Shown: in pieces, positions 35,263 to 43,780 of the stretch
Numbering within the stretch: position 1 is the stretch's first letter
How the letters are laid out: every line of letters begins with the position of its first letter
NCBI GenBank assembly: GCA_025993015.1
Contig: DAJPFV010000001.1
Location: 1,922,001-1,986,000 of the forward strand
Source: Coriobacteriaceae bacterium
Lineage (GTDB): Bacteria; Actinomycetota; Coriobacteriia; Coriobacteriales; Coriobacteriaceae
Reading direction: 5' to 3'
DNA length: 64,000 nucleotides
The notes under the pieces: model-generated
Told to the model about the DNA's origin: nothing
What the model saw: the letters and a program-made list of their open reading frames with translations, nothing else
The model's database searches: none
Translations under genes and position numbers: made by a program

Positions 35263-35712
35263 ATGCAGCAGAGCGACGAGACACGTTTCGAGGACTTTGT
35301 CGGACTGATCAGCGGTCTCTACAAGGAGATCCAGCGCATTAAGACGTCTGAGGGCGCAAGGCTGGGCCTCAAGGGCTCCGACGTTATGTGCCTGTACTAT
35401 CTTGAGCGCAGCAAGGACGGCCTGACTGGTGCCGACCTGGCTCGCATGGCAGGCGTGACCCGCGCCGCCGTCTCGCGTACGCTCGCGCATCTGGAGGAGG
35501 GCGGCTACGTCGAAGTCGATGATTCGGGCGATGCCGCCGTTAAGTATCGTGCTCCGGTTCGCCTGACCGCTCTGGGCGGCGAGAGCATGAGCGAGGCGGA
35601 CCGCATCATTCGCGAGGTGCTCGATACCACCGGTAAGGCTATGGGTGTGGAGCAGCGCGAGCAGATGTATGCATCGCTGCGTACGATTCTCGACACCCTG
35701 CGCGAGATCTAA
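35263..35712 (+). CDS. MarR family transcriptional regulator
   Basis: 149 residues. The winged helix is visible (LTGADLARMAGVTRAAVSRTLAHLEEGGYVEVDDSGD), flanked by dimerisation helices at both ends. MarR proteins respond to phenolic or lipid ligands. It lies 119 bases upstream of the degV paralogue; a link to fatty-acid uptake is possible, since MarR-type FabT-like regulators act there, but nothing in the sequence proves it. Confidence 0.88.
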   Translation: MQQSDETRFEDFVGLISGLYKEIQRIKTSEGARLGLKGSDVMCLYYLERSKDGLTGADLARMAGVTRAAVSRTLAHLEEGGYVEVDDSGDAAVKYRAPVRLTALGGESMSEADRIIREVLDTTGKAMGVEQREQMYASLRTILDTLREI

Positions 35713-35831
35713 GGCCGCCAAGGCATTTGCTTCCCATTAACAACTGCATAGTCCCGTTTGAGCGCGTATACCGTGCCGGGGCATTGCTGTCAAAATTCCC
35801 CGCGCGAGCTCCGCGCAAGAAAGGATTTGTT

Positions 35832-36686
35832 ATGTCCATTCGTATTATTACCGATTCCGCAAGCGATATGTCGCCGGCGGAGCACCCCGCTCTGCGTGTT
35901 TTGCCGCTGTCCGTCACCTTTGGCACCGATGTGTATATGGATGGCGTCGACATCGATCATCAGCGCTTTTACGAGATGCTCGTGGAGCGCGATGAGCTGC
36001 CCAAGACCGGCCAGGTCAACCCGTACGCGTTTTCGCAGACGATTGCCGAGGCACGTGAGGCCGGCGACGAGGCAGTGATTATTACCGTGGGCGCCAAGCT
36101 TTCGGGCACCAATCAGAGTGCCCGTACCGCACTTGCCGAGGCGCCGGGCGGCGACGTGTTCGTGGTGGACAGCAATAACGTCACCCTGGGCGAGCGTGTC
36201 CTGGTCGAGTATGCGTTGCGCTTGGTGGACGAGGGCCGTAGTGCGGCCCAGATCGCGGCGGCCGTCGAGGCAGTCCGTGACCGCGTGGTGGTTATCGGTC
36301 TGCTTGAGACGCTGGAGTACTTGGTGCGCGGCGGTCGCCTGTCTGCTGCGGCCGGCGCTGTGGGCACGTTGCTCAACGTAAAGCCCGTTGTGGCCGCCGA
36401 GGACGGCCTGATCGTGCAGCTGGGCAAGGCGCGCGGTTCCAAGAACGGTCGTAACCTGCTCAACCAGAAGGTAGAAAAGGCGGGCGGCGTCGACTTTTCC
36501 ATGCCGCTGGCGCTGGGCTATACAGGCCTTTCGGACGCCGTGCTCAAGAAATATATCGAGGACAGCGCGGCACTGTGGGCCGGTCACACCGAGGGCGAGC
36601 TGTCCATCCACACCATTGGCGCCACCATCGGCACCCACGTGGGCCCCGGCGCCGTAGCCGTAGCCTTCTTCCGCCCCGCCAACTAG
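35832..36686 (+). CDS. DegV family fatty-acid-binding protein, second copy
   Basis: 284 residues. RIITDSASDMSPAEHPALRV begins the fold; AKLSGTNQSARTA and RGGRLSAAAG are the loops that hold the fatty acid, and the C-terminus has IGATIGTHVGPGAVAV. It differs from the paralogue at 1625, and may prefer another chain type, as multiple FakB proteins do. GAAAGGATTTGTT precedes ATG 35832. A MarR gene is just upstream. Confidence 0.93.
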   Translation: MSIRIITDSASDMSPAEHPALRVLPLSVTFGTDVYMDGVDIDHQRFYEMLVERDELPKTGQVNPYAFSQTIAEAREAGDEAVIITVGAKLSGTNQSARTALAEAPGGDVFVVDSNNVTLGERVLVEYALRLVDEGRSAAQIAAAVEAVRDRVVVIGLLETLEYLVRGGRLSAAAGAVGTLLNVKPVVAAEDGLIVQLGKARGSKNGRNLLNQKVEKAGGVDFSMPLALGYTGLSDAVLKKYIEDSAALWAGHTEGELSIHTIGATIGTHVGPGAVAVAFFRPAN

Positions 36687-36696
36687 CTTTCCGGTC

Positions 36697-36736
36697 AAAA
36701 CCACCACAAAGGGGACAGGCACCTTTGTGGTGGTTT
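36697..36736. repeat. Palindrome family 1, copy 4
   Basis: Arms CCACCACAAAGG/CCTTTGTGGTGG in the GGGGACAGGCA orientation, 11 bases after the degV stop and 29 bases before the MGMT-like gene. Confidence 0.85.
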
Positions 36737-36765
36737 ATGCTTTTCCGGGTGGAAGGGAGCGAGCA

Positions 36766-37086
36766 ATGGCGTCTGAGGGCTTTTTTGAACGGGTGTACGA
36801 GGTGGTCGAGCAGATCCCCGAGGGGATGGTCGCCACGTATGGCCAGGTGGCGCTGCTTGCCGGTCGTCCACGAAGTGCGCGGTACGTGGGGTATGCCCTG
36901 CATAGTAATCCGCGCCCCGGCGAGATTCCCTGTCACCGCGTGGTGTTTGCCGACGGGCACATATGCGAGGGCTTCGCTTTTGGCGGTCCCGATGCTCAAC
37001 GTGAGCTTTTGCTAGGGGAAGGTGTGGCGTTTAAGGACGACATGCACGTCGACTTGGCCGCCTGTCGCTGGCCTGCCGGGCTCTAG
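36766..37086 (+). CDS. MGMT-type DNA-binding/alkyltransferase domain protein
   Basis: 106 residues consisting only of the C-terminal DNA-binding domain of O6-methylguanine-DNA methyltransferase. The active site is PGEIPCHRVVFADG with the acceptor Cys in place, unlike ATL proteins where it is Trp or Ala. The helix-turn-helix segment is VATYGQVALLAGRPRSARYVG. It may repair alkylated bases, or flag them for excision repair. ATG 36766 lies behind AGGGAGCGAG; a GTG at 36727 would run into the palindrome. Confidence 0.88.
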   Translation: MASEGFFERVYEVVEQIPEGMVATYGQVALLAGRPRSARYVGYALHSNPRPGEIPCHRVVFADGHICEGFAFGGPDAQRELLLGEGVAFKDDMHVDLAACRWPAGL

Positions 37087-37102
37087 CGGTTCTTCCGTGG
37101 CG

Positions 37103-37143
37103 AAAACCACCACAAAGGCGCCTGTCCCCTTTGTGGTGGTTTT
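37103..37143. repeat. Palindrome family 1, copy 5
   Basis: Arms CCACCACAAAGG/CCTTTGTGGTGG with a CGCCTGTCCC loop and following TTTT, 17 bases after the MGMT-like gene. Confidence 0.85.
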
Positions 37144-37479
37144 ACACTGTAGGTTTACCAGAGCTAACTTATGGAGAAGGTGTGGCGGCGTACTTTGCCG
37201 TCAGAAAGTAAACCACGGTGAACTATATTGGTTTCAGCAAGGGAGCAGGCAATAGGCGATGAAAAAGCCTGCCCTGTTGAGTTTGATTCGCATCCCTCCC
37301 CTCTGTGCGATTCAACGGTGTACTTCGGGAACAGGCCCGCTGGCAGCTAACTGCCGGCGGGCCTGTTCCTGTTTGTCGAGGGGGTGCGATGGACGGAGCC
37401 GAAGCGGTCCGGCTCCAAAAAAGGCGGACGCCGCAGCGCCCGCCCTAAAGCAATCGAAAGCTCAAGCCAGTAGATCGGT
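37144..37479. other. Gene-free region with several stem-loops; possible small RNA
   Basis: No credible CDS is present in about 335 bases. Visible stems are GCAGGC/GCCTGC (37244-37272), TTGATTCGCA with TGCGATTCAA (37279-37313, one or two mismatches) and a very strong GC hairpin (37328-37369). A short frame (37259-37483) has random-looking composition. Independent RNA or the far end of a leftward trpS transcript are both possible. Confidence 0.35.
37328..37369. terminator. Strong GC hairpin between copy 5 and trpS
   Basis: GGAACAGGCCCGC and GCGGGCCTGTTCC pair with a TGGCAGCTAACTGCCG tip that itself pairs. A weak T-rich tail (TGTTTG) follows on the plus strand. Confidence 0.65.
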
Positions 37480-38529
37480 CTAGTACACCATGCCCATGGC
37501 GTCCTGAACCTCTGCCAGGGTCTGATCGGCGATCTCGTTGGCGCGACGGTTGCCCTCGTGCAGGACGTCCTTCACATAGTCCAGATCGTTCTCGTAGCGC
37601 TGGCGACGCTCGCGGATCGGTGCGAAGTACTCGTTGACGGCCTCGGTCACGTACTTCTTGAGCTGGCCGGAGCCGCCCATGCCGATCTCCTCGGCAATCT
37701 CGACCTCGGAGCGACCGGTGCAGATGGCGGCCGTCGAAAGCAAACCGGACACGCCGGGGCGGTTCTCGGGATCGAACGTGATCATGCGCTCGGAGTCGGT
37801 CTGGCTCTTTTTGATGCGCTTGGCCGTTTCCTCGGCGGTCATCGAGATGTTGATGGCGTTGCCGTAGCTCTTGCTCATCTTGCGGCCGTCCAGGCCGGGC
37901 AGCAGCGGGGTCTCGGACAGCAGCGCGTCGACCTCGGGGAACACCTTGCCGTAGCGGTTGTTAAAGCGGCGGGCGATGGTGCGGGTGAGCTCGATGTGCG
38001 GCAGCTGGTCACGACCGACGGGCACCACGTTGCCCTTGCAGAACAGGATGTCGCAGGCCTGATGCACCGGGTAGGTGAGCAGAAGGCCGGTAAGCTCATG
38101 GCCCGAGGCCTCCATCTCGGCCTTGACGGTGGGGTTGCGCGCCAGCTCGGCCTCGGACACCAGCGACAGGAACGGCAGCATGAGCTGGTTGGCGGCGGGC
38201 ACGGCGGAGTGCGCGTAGATCATGGTCTTGTCGGGATCGATACCGCAGGCAAGGTAGTCCATGACCATGTTGTACACGTTGTCCTGGATGTGCTCGGTCG
38301 TGTCGCGGTCAGTGATGACCTGGTAGTCGGCGATGAGCACGTTGGTCTTGGCGCCCATGTTCTGCAGCTCAACACGGCCCTTGAGGGTGCCGAAGTAGTG
38401 GCCCAGGTGCAGACGGCCGGTGGGGCGGTCGCCGGTGAGCATGGTGAACTTCTCGGGCGTCTTGGTCAGGCCCTCGCGAATGGCGTTGCTCTTTTGCAGC
38501 GCGACTTCGTAGCTGTTCTCGTTTGGCAT
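37480..38529 (-). CDS. trpS: Tryptophanyl-tRNA synthetase
   Basis: 349 residues of a class I synthetase. The HIGH signature is TGRLHLGHYFG near residue 35, with DYQVITDR and the KMSKS loop as LDGRKMSKSYGN near residue 215. The C-terminus ends with the usual helical anticodon-binding part. It charges tRNA-Trp. ATG 38529 is chosen because the family homology starts there; the frame extends upstream without a ribosome-binding site. No T-box leader with its conserved motif was noticed before it. Confidence 0.96.
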   Translation of the reverse strand: MPNENSYEVALQKSNAIREGLTKTPEKFTMLTGDRPTGRLHLGHYFGTLKGRVELQNMGAKTNVLIADYQVITDRDTTEHIQDNVYNMVMDYLACGIDPDKTMIYAHSAVPAANQLMLPFLSLVSEAELARNPTVKAEMEASGHELTGLLLTYPVHQACDILFCKGNVVPVGRDQLPHIELTRTIARRFNNRYGKVFPEVDALLSETPLLPGLDGRKMSKSYGNAINISMTAEETAKRIKKSQTDSERMITFDPENRPGVSGLLSTAAICTGRSEVEIAEEIGMGGSGQLKKYVTEAVNEYFAPIRERRQRYENDLDYVKDVLHEGNRRANEIADQTLAEVQDAMGMVY

Positions 38530-38699
38530 GATTGCTCCTAACGTATGTTCATGGGTCAAGATGATAACGCGTTTATTGGAGGGGTGGTGCGTAAGTAGGC
38601 GAGGGGCGGGAGAGGGACGCGCGTGGTGCGGCATGTGCGATGGGTGCGGCGCGGCCGTGCTTGGCTAACGGTGCCTTGGCACATCCTCGGCAGCTTGCC

Positions 38700-39899
38700 C
38701 TAGAGCTTGTGGTGGCGCTCTTCTTTGCGCTCCTCGGCTGCCTGCTCCTCCTGCTTAAAGGCGGGGTCGTCGGGGGTGACCAGTTCGTCCTCGTGCGTGC
38801 GCTTGTTGTAATGGTGGCGCAGCACGGGTTCAAACAGGTGCAGGTGCTTGGCAAAGGCCGCCGAGCCAATGGCAAGCACGGTAAAGATGAGCACGCGCAT
38901 GGGCACCTCGACCTGATTGATGGCGGCGGCGCCGGCCGAAAGCATAATGCACCAGGCATAGATGAGCAGCACAGCCTGTTTTTGGTTGTAGCCTTCTTGG
39001 ATCAGGCGGTGGTGGATGTGGCCCTTGTCGGCCTGCCCGATGCTAATGTGGGCGCGCTTGCGGCGCACGATGGCGCTAAACGTGTCGATGATAGGCACGC
39101 CGGCAACGATGAGCGGGATGATAAGCGAGGTGAGTGCGGCGGTGCGGCTCACGTTGAGCAGCGAGATGGAGCCCAGCGCAAAGCCCAGAAGCAGCGACCC
39201 CGAGTCGCCCAAGAAGATGCTTGCGGGGTTGAAGTTGTAGCGCAAAAAGGCCAGACAGGCGCCAAAGAGCGCAATGGAGAGCGCGGCGGCGTCGATGCGG
39301 CCCGAGAGAACGGCCATCGAAAACATGGTGAACGAGGCGATGCCGCAGATGCCCGTGGCCAAGCCGTCGAGGCCGTCGATGAGGTTAATGATGTTGGTGA
39401 ATGCCACCAGATAGATTACGGTGATGGGGTAGGCGAGCCATCCGAGCATGATCTCGCCGGGAGCAAACGGGTTGACGATGACGCCGATTTTTAGGCCGCC
39501 CATGCAGGCGATAAGCGCGGCGAGGACCTGTCCGGCCAGCTTTTGCTTGGGCGTGAGCTGGAAGACGTCGTCGATAGCGCCGGTCGCAAAGATGACGGTA
39601 AAGGAGAGCGCCAGCATGGGATAGCTAATGTGAAGGCGCGGGTGCGGCACCAGGACGGGTGGCCAGCCTAGGTACCAGGTGCCTAGGATTTGCACAATGC
39701 AGGCAACGACCAGGCCCAAAAACACCGCCGTTCCGCCCAAACGCGGGATGGGCTTGGTGTTGATGCGGCGCTTAGAAGGATAGTCGACGGCATCGAGCTT
39801 AATTGCCAAGCGCTTGACCAGGGGCACCGCGAGGAAGGTCGTGATAAAAGCCGCCGCTGCCACGCATAGGTACGGTATGTAGCTCGGGGATGAAGCCAT
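38700..39899 (-). CDS. Undecaprenyl-phosphate GlcNAc-1-phosphate transferase, WecA/TagO type
   Basis: About 399 residues. Ten or so membrane helices carry GAIDDVFQLTPKQKLAGQ (Asp pair), NIINLIDGLDGLATG (catalytic region) and RRKRAHISIGQADKGHIHHRL (the HxHH site). This is the polyprenyl-P HexNAc-1-P transferase family that starts wall polysaccharide or teichoic acid synthesis. The tail after the last helix is long, charged and His/Glu-rich. The start is uncertain: ATG 39899 sits just before the first helix but has no clear ribosome-binding site; an ATG at 39971 is also possible. Confidence 0.9.
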   Translation of the reverse strand: MASSPSYIPYLCVAAAAFITTFLAVPLVKRLAIKLDAVDYPSKRRINTKPIPRLGGTAVFLGLVVACIVQILGTWYLGWPPVLVPHPRLHISYPMLALSFTVIFATGAIDDVFQLTPKQKLAGQVLAALIACMGGLKIGVIVNPFAPGEIMLGWLAYPITVIYLVAFTNIINLIDGLDGLATGICGIASFTMFSMAVLSGRIDAAALSIALFGACLAFLRYNFNPASIFLGDSGSLLLGFALGSISLLNVSRTAALTSLIIPLIVAGVPIIDTFSAIVRRKRAHISIGQADKGHIHHRLIQEGYNQKQAVLLIYAWCIMLSAGAAAINQVEVPMRVLIFTVLAIGSAAFAKHLHLFEPVLRHHYNKRTHEDELVTPDDPAFKQEEQAAEERKEERHHKL

Positions 39900-40127
39900 G
39901 AATCTAAAAACCGCCAAGCGTCGAAGGAAAAGGTCAAAGGTTGCTACGCGGAAATGGCATAGCTGTCCCATGATACTCGACCGAGGGGGGTGCGGAGGTT
40001 TGCACCGTGCGATTATCACGCGCATACCAGATATTGGAATGTTGTCGATGGCTTGTCGGGATGCCGGCGGGGATCCATATGGACTGTATGGTGATTTTCG
40101 GCAAAAGAAAACCACCCCCCACGTTAC

Positions 40128-40265
40128 GAAAATGAACCCACCTAAAACAGGTGGGTGCCCTCATCGACTGTTCCAGCGTCCTTAACAACGAAGGATACCT
40201 GTACTAGGCACGACTGTGTGGGCTCCCTAAATAAACGCGACGGTTCACCCAGTTGCTCCGCGGGG
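40128..40265 (-). ncRNA. Structured RNA with its own terminator, 6S-like candidate
   Basis: Between the divergent WecA-type and radical SAM genes the minus strand forms a closing stem (CTGGGTG with CACCCA plus further pairs), a large open region, an apical hairpin (TCCTT/AAGGA, near 40169-40195) and a textbook terminator: CCCACCT AAAAC-complement loop AGGTGGG at 40137-40155, followed by a T-rich run. A TATGAT box upstream could serve as its -10. The long bubble with a stem resembles 6S RNA, but the fit is by eye; the length (about 140) is short for 6S. The orientation is set by the T-run. Confidence 0.5.
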
Positions 40266-40423
40266 GGCGGAATAACTACATCATAAAGCGGCACTTTATC
40301 GATTCCAGTCTTGACATTACAAAAATCGTGTCGGACGATTACGGCGCCTTAGGGACGGAGCCGTCTACCCGGTCTGGCCCTTTACGTTTGAGCTGCTGAA
40401 TCGTTGTTTTGGAGCATGTTTTT

Positions 40424-41362
40424 ATGCCGACGTCGTTGACCGAACTTTTTTCGCCCGCCTGCCATTTGTGTCCGCGCCGTTGCGGTGCGGCGCGCGATGA
40501 GGGCGCGCACGGCGTCTGCGGTGCTAACGACACGCTCAAGGTGGCCCGCGCCGCGCTTCATATGTGGGAGGAGCCGCCTATCTCGGGCGAGGCCGGTTCG
40601 GGCGCGATCTTCTTTAGCGGTTGCTCGCTTAAATGTACCTACTGCCAGAACCACGAGATCTCGACCGGCAATTTTGGCCTTGAGATTTCGCCTGAGCGCC
40701 TGGTCGAGATTATGCTGGAACTGCAGGACCAGGGTGCCAACAACATCAATTTGGTGACGGCGACGCACTATGCGCACCTGTTGCCTGCCGTGATTGCCGC
40801 GGCACGGGCGCGCGGACTGGTTATCCCGATCGTCTACAACACGAGTGGTTACGAGCGCGCGAGTGCCGTGGCGGCGCTGGGCGACCTGGTCGATGTGTGG
40901 CTTACCGACTTTAAATATGCCAATGCCGGGCTTGCGCAGTCGCTCTCTCATATAAAGGACTACCCACGTGTGGCCGTGTCAGGCCTGGCTCAGATGGCGC
41001 GCGAGATCGAGCGCCGCGGGGGAGAGATGGTGGATGAGGGCGGGCTCATGAAGCGCGGCATGATTGTGCGCCATCTGGTACTGCCGGGACATGCAGACGA
41101 TTCGTGTCGCGTGCTGGACCTGGTGTGGCAGACGGTGGGCGACGTGCCGATCTCGGTCATGAACCAGTACACGCCCAATGCGCTCATGCGCGAGCAGGGC
41201 GGCGAGTTGGCGCGCGCCGTGACGCGCGAGGAGTACGAGCAGGTGCTCGACCATGCCGACGACCTGGGCTTTACGACAATGTTCTGGCAAGAGGGCGGCG
41301 CGGTAGACGAGAGCTTCACCCCCGCCTTCGACACCACCGGCGTCCTCACCAGCGCAAAGTAG
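40424..41362 (+). CDS. Radical SAM protein, PflA/PflX-like
   Basis: 312 residues. The cluster motif is FFSGCSLKCTYCQNHEIS (CxxxCxxC, around residue 67). An additional Cys-rich head (CHLCPRRCGAARDEGAHGVCG) lies at residues 11-31, typical of the PflX group. The remainder is a TIM-barrel with WLTDFKYANAGLA and IVRHLVLPGH. Such proteins act as glycyl-radical activases or on unknown peptides; no glycyl-radical enzyme lies nearby. ATG 40424 lies behind TTGGAGCAT; TTG 40409 is an alternative. A TTGACA at 40311 may belong to its promoter. Confidence 0.9.
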   Translation: MPTSLTELFSPACHLCPRRCGAARDEGAHGVCGANDTLKVARAALHMWEEPPISGEAGSGAIFFSGCSLKCTYCQNHEISTGNFGLEISPERLVEIMLELQDQGANNINLVTATHYAHLLPAVIAAARARGLVIPIVYNTSGYERASAVAALGDLVDVWLTDFKYANAGLAQSLSHIKDYPRVAVSGLAQMAREIERRGGEMVDEGGLMKRGMIVRHLVLPGHADDSCRVLDLVWQTVGDVPISVMNQYTPNALMREQGGELARAVTREEYEQVLDHADDLGFTTMFWQEGGAVDESFTPAFDTTGVLTSAK

Positions 41363-41372
41363 AGCGCACGCT

Positions 41373-41407
41373 GATGATTTTTCTGGGACGGGGATTAAAA
41401 AATCATC
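41373..41407. terminator. Palindrome family 3, copy 2
   Basis: GATGATTTTT and AAAAATCATC pair around CTGGGACGGGGATT, 11 bases after the radical SAM gene. The same unit occurs at 28624-28653. Confidence 0.65.
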
Positions 41408-41472
41408 GAGAGGATCGCCTGTTCGAAAAGTTGTCAAAATAGCCGCGTCCCAAAAAGACTGGTTATTGGGCG

Positions 41473-41500
41473 TTGACAGTTGGCGAGCCGTAGGTAAAAT
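41473..41500 (+). promoter_or_regulatory. Promoter of tRNA-Ala
   Basis: TTGACA (41473-41478), 16 bases, TAAAAT (41495-41500), 14 bases before the tRNA 5' end. Confidence 0.75.
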
Positions 41501-41513
41501 ATCGACTTGTCCT

Positions 41514-41586
41514 GGGGACGTAGCTCAGTTGGGAGAGCGCTGCCGTCGCATGGCAGAGGCCGAGGGTTCGACTCCCTTCGTCTCCA
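41514..41586 (+). tRNA. tRNA-Ala (anticodon CGC)
   Basis: Acceptor GGGGACG pairs with CGTCTCC. The D arm is GCTCAGTTGGGAGAGC and the anticodon stem CTGCC/GGCAG encloses GTCGCAT with CGC at positions 34-36. The T arm is GAGGGTTCGACTCCC-like. The discriminator is A. CCA is not exactly encoded (ACCCA follows). It reads GCG codons, which are frequent here. Confidence 0.95.
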
Positions 41587-41650
41587 CCCATGGATTTGAT
41601 AAGCCGCTGACATTGTGTCGGCGGCTTTTTTTAAAAGAAAGGGCTATACC

Positions 41651-42109
41651 ATGGCCGAGCTTGAGTCCCAACCATTGTCCGACGAGGAGCGCGCCGAGTT
41701 GGAAGAGCTCCGCGCTGAGAAGGCCCGCCGCGAGGCTCGGGAAGAGGCCCGTCGCGAGCGTGAGGAGCTGGCTGCCCTGCGTGCCGAGCGTGCGAAGGCC
41801 GAGGAGGCCGCCGCGAACGCCGCATCCGCATCGGCGCCCGCGCCCGCACCCAAGCCCGCTGCTGCGAAGCCTGCACCTGCCGCGCCCAAACCTCAGCCTA
41901 AAAAGGCCGCCCGTCCCAAGTCCGTCGAGCCCAAGCCGAGCCGTGACGAGATGACCTTTGCCCAGCGCATGGTTACCTCCAAGGAGCCTATGGGCGAGAA
42001 CGAGATCCCTGGCATGGCGCCGGCTCAAAAAATCATCATTGTCCTTGCCCTCATCGCGTTTGTCATCTTTATGGGCTACACGATCCTGACCAGCATGGGC
42101 CTGCTCTAA
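41651..42109 (+). CDS. Hypothetical C-tail-anchored, Ala/Pro/Lys-rich protein
   Basis: 152 residues. Residues 1-60 form a highly charged helix (DEERAELEELRAEKARREAR), probably a coiled coil. A flexible stretch of Ala, Pro and Lys follows (APAPKPAAAKPAPAAPKP), then a single membrane helix at the C-terminus (IIIVLALIAFVIFMGYTI). The layout suggests a cytoplasmic coiled coil tethered to the membrane by its tail. No family was recognised. GAAAGGGCTATACC precedes ATG 41651, shortly after the tRNA. Confidence 0.75.
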   Translation: MAELESQPLSDEERAELEELRAEKARREAREEARREREELAALRAERAKAEEAAANAASASAPAPAPKPAAAKPAPAAPKPQPKKAARPKSVEPKPSRDEMTFAQRMVTSKEPMGENEIPGMAPAQKIIIVLALIAFVIFMGYTILTSMGLL

Positions 42110-42193
42110 CCGACTCGCATCGGGCGTCATGTCCGCATGCTCTGCTCTCGTCCAACCCTCAAATTCTGCACCACACATCCGAAAGGTCGCCCC

Positions 42194-43699
42194 ATGGCTT
42201 TGACCGACATCTCGCATCCCACCGACATTGCAATGCTCACCGATCTGTACGAGCTCACTATGGCCCAGGGCCTGTGGGAGAGCGGCAAGGCCAATGAGCA
42301 GGGTTGTTTTACCGCGTTTTACCGCGACCATCCCTTTGGCAGCGCCTATGCCGTCATGTGCGGCACCGCCGAGCTGCCCGAGCTCGTCGAGAACCTGCGC
42401 TTTACGCCCGAGGATATCGACTACCTCGCCTCGCTTGAGGCCCCTGCCGGCGGCGCGATGTTCAAGTCCGCATTCCTCGACTACCTGCGCGATTTTCGTG
42501 CGCATGTAAATATCGACGCCGTCCCCGAGGGCGAGCTCGTCTTTCCGCGCGAGCCCATGGTGCGCGTCACCGGTCCTGCGCTCGAGTGCCAGCTGCTTGA
42601 GACGGCGCTGCTCAACATCGTCGGGTTCCAGACGCTTGTCGCCACCAAGACGGCGCGCGTGGTGCTCGCCGCCGACGGTCGCCCCGTGGCGGAGTTTGGC
42701 CTGCGCCGCGCCCAGGGTCCCGATGGCGGCCTGGCCGTTGCGCGCGCGAGCTACGTTGCCGGCTGCTCCTCTACGTCCAATGTGCTCGCCGGCCGCCGCT
42801 ATGGTATTCCCGTCTTTGGCACGCATGCGCACAGCTGGGTGATGAGCTTCGATTCCGAGCTCGAGGCCTTCCGCGCCTTTGCCAAGTCGAGCCCCAAGAA
42901 CTGTACGCTGCTCATCGACACCTATGACGTGCGCGAGGGCTGCGAGCATGCCATTACGGTTGCCAAGGAGATGGAGGCGGTGGGCGAGCGTCTGTCGGCT
43001 ATTCGCATCGACTCCGGCGACCTCGCCAAGCTCTCCAAGTATGTTCGCGGCCGTTTTGATGCCGAGGGCCTGCCCTATGTGGGGATCTCGGTTTCCAACG
43101 ATCTTGACGAGTACACGATTCAGTCGCTGCTGGACCAGGGCGCGCCCATCGATAGCTTTGGCGTGGGTACCAAGCTCGCGACCTGCTATGACCAGCCGGC
43201 GCTGGGTGGCGTGTACAAGCTTTCCGCCCGCCGTGCGAGCGAGGCAGATCCATGGACGCCGGTGGTCAAGCTCTCCGAGCAGCCCTACAAGCGCACGATC
43301 CCGGGCGTGCAGCGCGTGCGCCGTTATTACGACGGCTTTGGCGGCCCGGTCTGCGACATGATCTACGACGAGGACCATCTGGCGGGGGAGGGCGCCGCGC
43401 GCGGCAATACCCTCGTGGCCGTGAATGATGCCGCCCTGGTGACCGATGTGTCGGAGCTTGAGTATCGCGAGCTGCTGGTGCCGATCGTGCGCGATGGCAG
43501 TGCAGTGGCTCCGCGTGAGAGCATCCAGGACGCGCGCGAGCGCTGTGTTTGGGCGCTCGATCATCTGGACGCAGCTTTCAAGCGCTTCCTGTACCCGCAG
43601 ACCTATGTGGTGGGCATGGAGCAGGGCCTGGCTCAGGTACGCGACGAGCTCGTGCGCAAGAACATGGCCGCGGCCTCTGCCTTTCCCTGGGCAAAATGA
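42194..43699 (+). CDS. pncB: Nicotinate phosphoribosyltransferase
   Basis: 501 residues. It starts with LTDLYELTMAQGLW and has FGLRRAQGPDGGLAVARASYVAGCSSTSN, the active-site region of the NAPRTase family (first half), and IRIDSGDLAKLSKYVR plus DQGAPIDSFGVGTKLATC for phosphate binding. It makes nicotinate mononucleotide for NAD salvage. GAAAGGTCGCCCC precedes ATG 42194. The length is that of the long bacterial type. Confidence 0.95.
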   Translation: MALTDISHPTDIAMLTDLYELTMAQGLWESGKANEQGCFTAFYRDHPFGSAYAVMCGTAELPELVENLRFTPEDIDYLASLEAPAGGAMFKSAFLDYLRDFRAHVNIDAVPEGELVFPREPMVRVTGPALECQLLETALLNIVGFQTLVATKTARVVLAADGRPVAEFGLRRAQGPDGGLAVARASYVAGCSSTSNVLAGRRYGIPVFGTHAHSWVMSFDSELEAFRAFAKSSPKNCTLLIDTYDVREGCEHAITVAKEMEAVGERLSAIRIDSGDLAKLSKYVRGRFDAEGLPYVGISVSNDLDEYTIQSLLDQGAPIDSFGVGTKLATCYDQPALGGVYKLSARRASEADPWTPVVKLSEQPYKRTIPGVQRVRRYYDGFGGPVCDMIYDEDHLAGEGAARGNTLVAVNDAALVTDVSELEYRELLVPIVRDGSAVAPRESIQDARERCVWALDHLDAAFKRFLYPQTYVVGMEQGLAQVRDELVRKNMAAASAFPWAK

Positions 43700-43733
43700 T
43701 CCGCATGCGACGGAGGAAAACGGATCATTTTTC
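43696..43733 (+). terminator. Palindrome family 5 terminator after pncB
   Basis: AAATGATCC and GGATCATTT arms overlap the pncB stop codon; TTTTCTCG follows. A sequence with the same GACGGAGGAAAACGGATCAT core lies at 51690-51709, past argS. Confidence 0.7.
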
Positions 43734-43780
43734 TCGCTTGCCCGTTCGTCCGTTCGCTGAACAGTCGATTGGTTTGACGT

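Noticed and set aside
37235..37262. AAGGGAGCAG motif resembling the SRP RNA apical loop
   Set aside because: Only the AGCAG side fits; the stem and tetraloop of the SRP RNA cannot be formed.
37259..37483. 74-codon plus-strand frame in the gap before trpS
   Set aside because: It crosses the strong hairpin, has random composition and no good ribosome-binding site.
40225..40250. T-box-like GGGTGAACCGTCGCG on the minus strand
   Set aside because: Specifier and stem I elements and the antiterminator partner were not found, and the downstream gene is not a synthetase.
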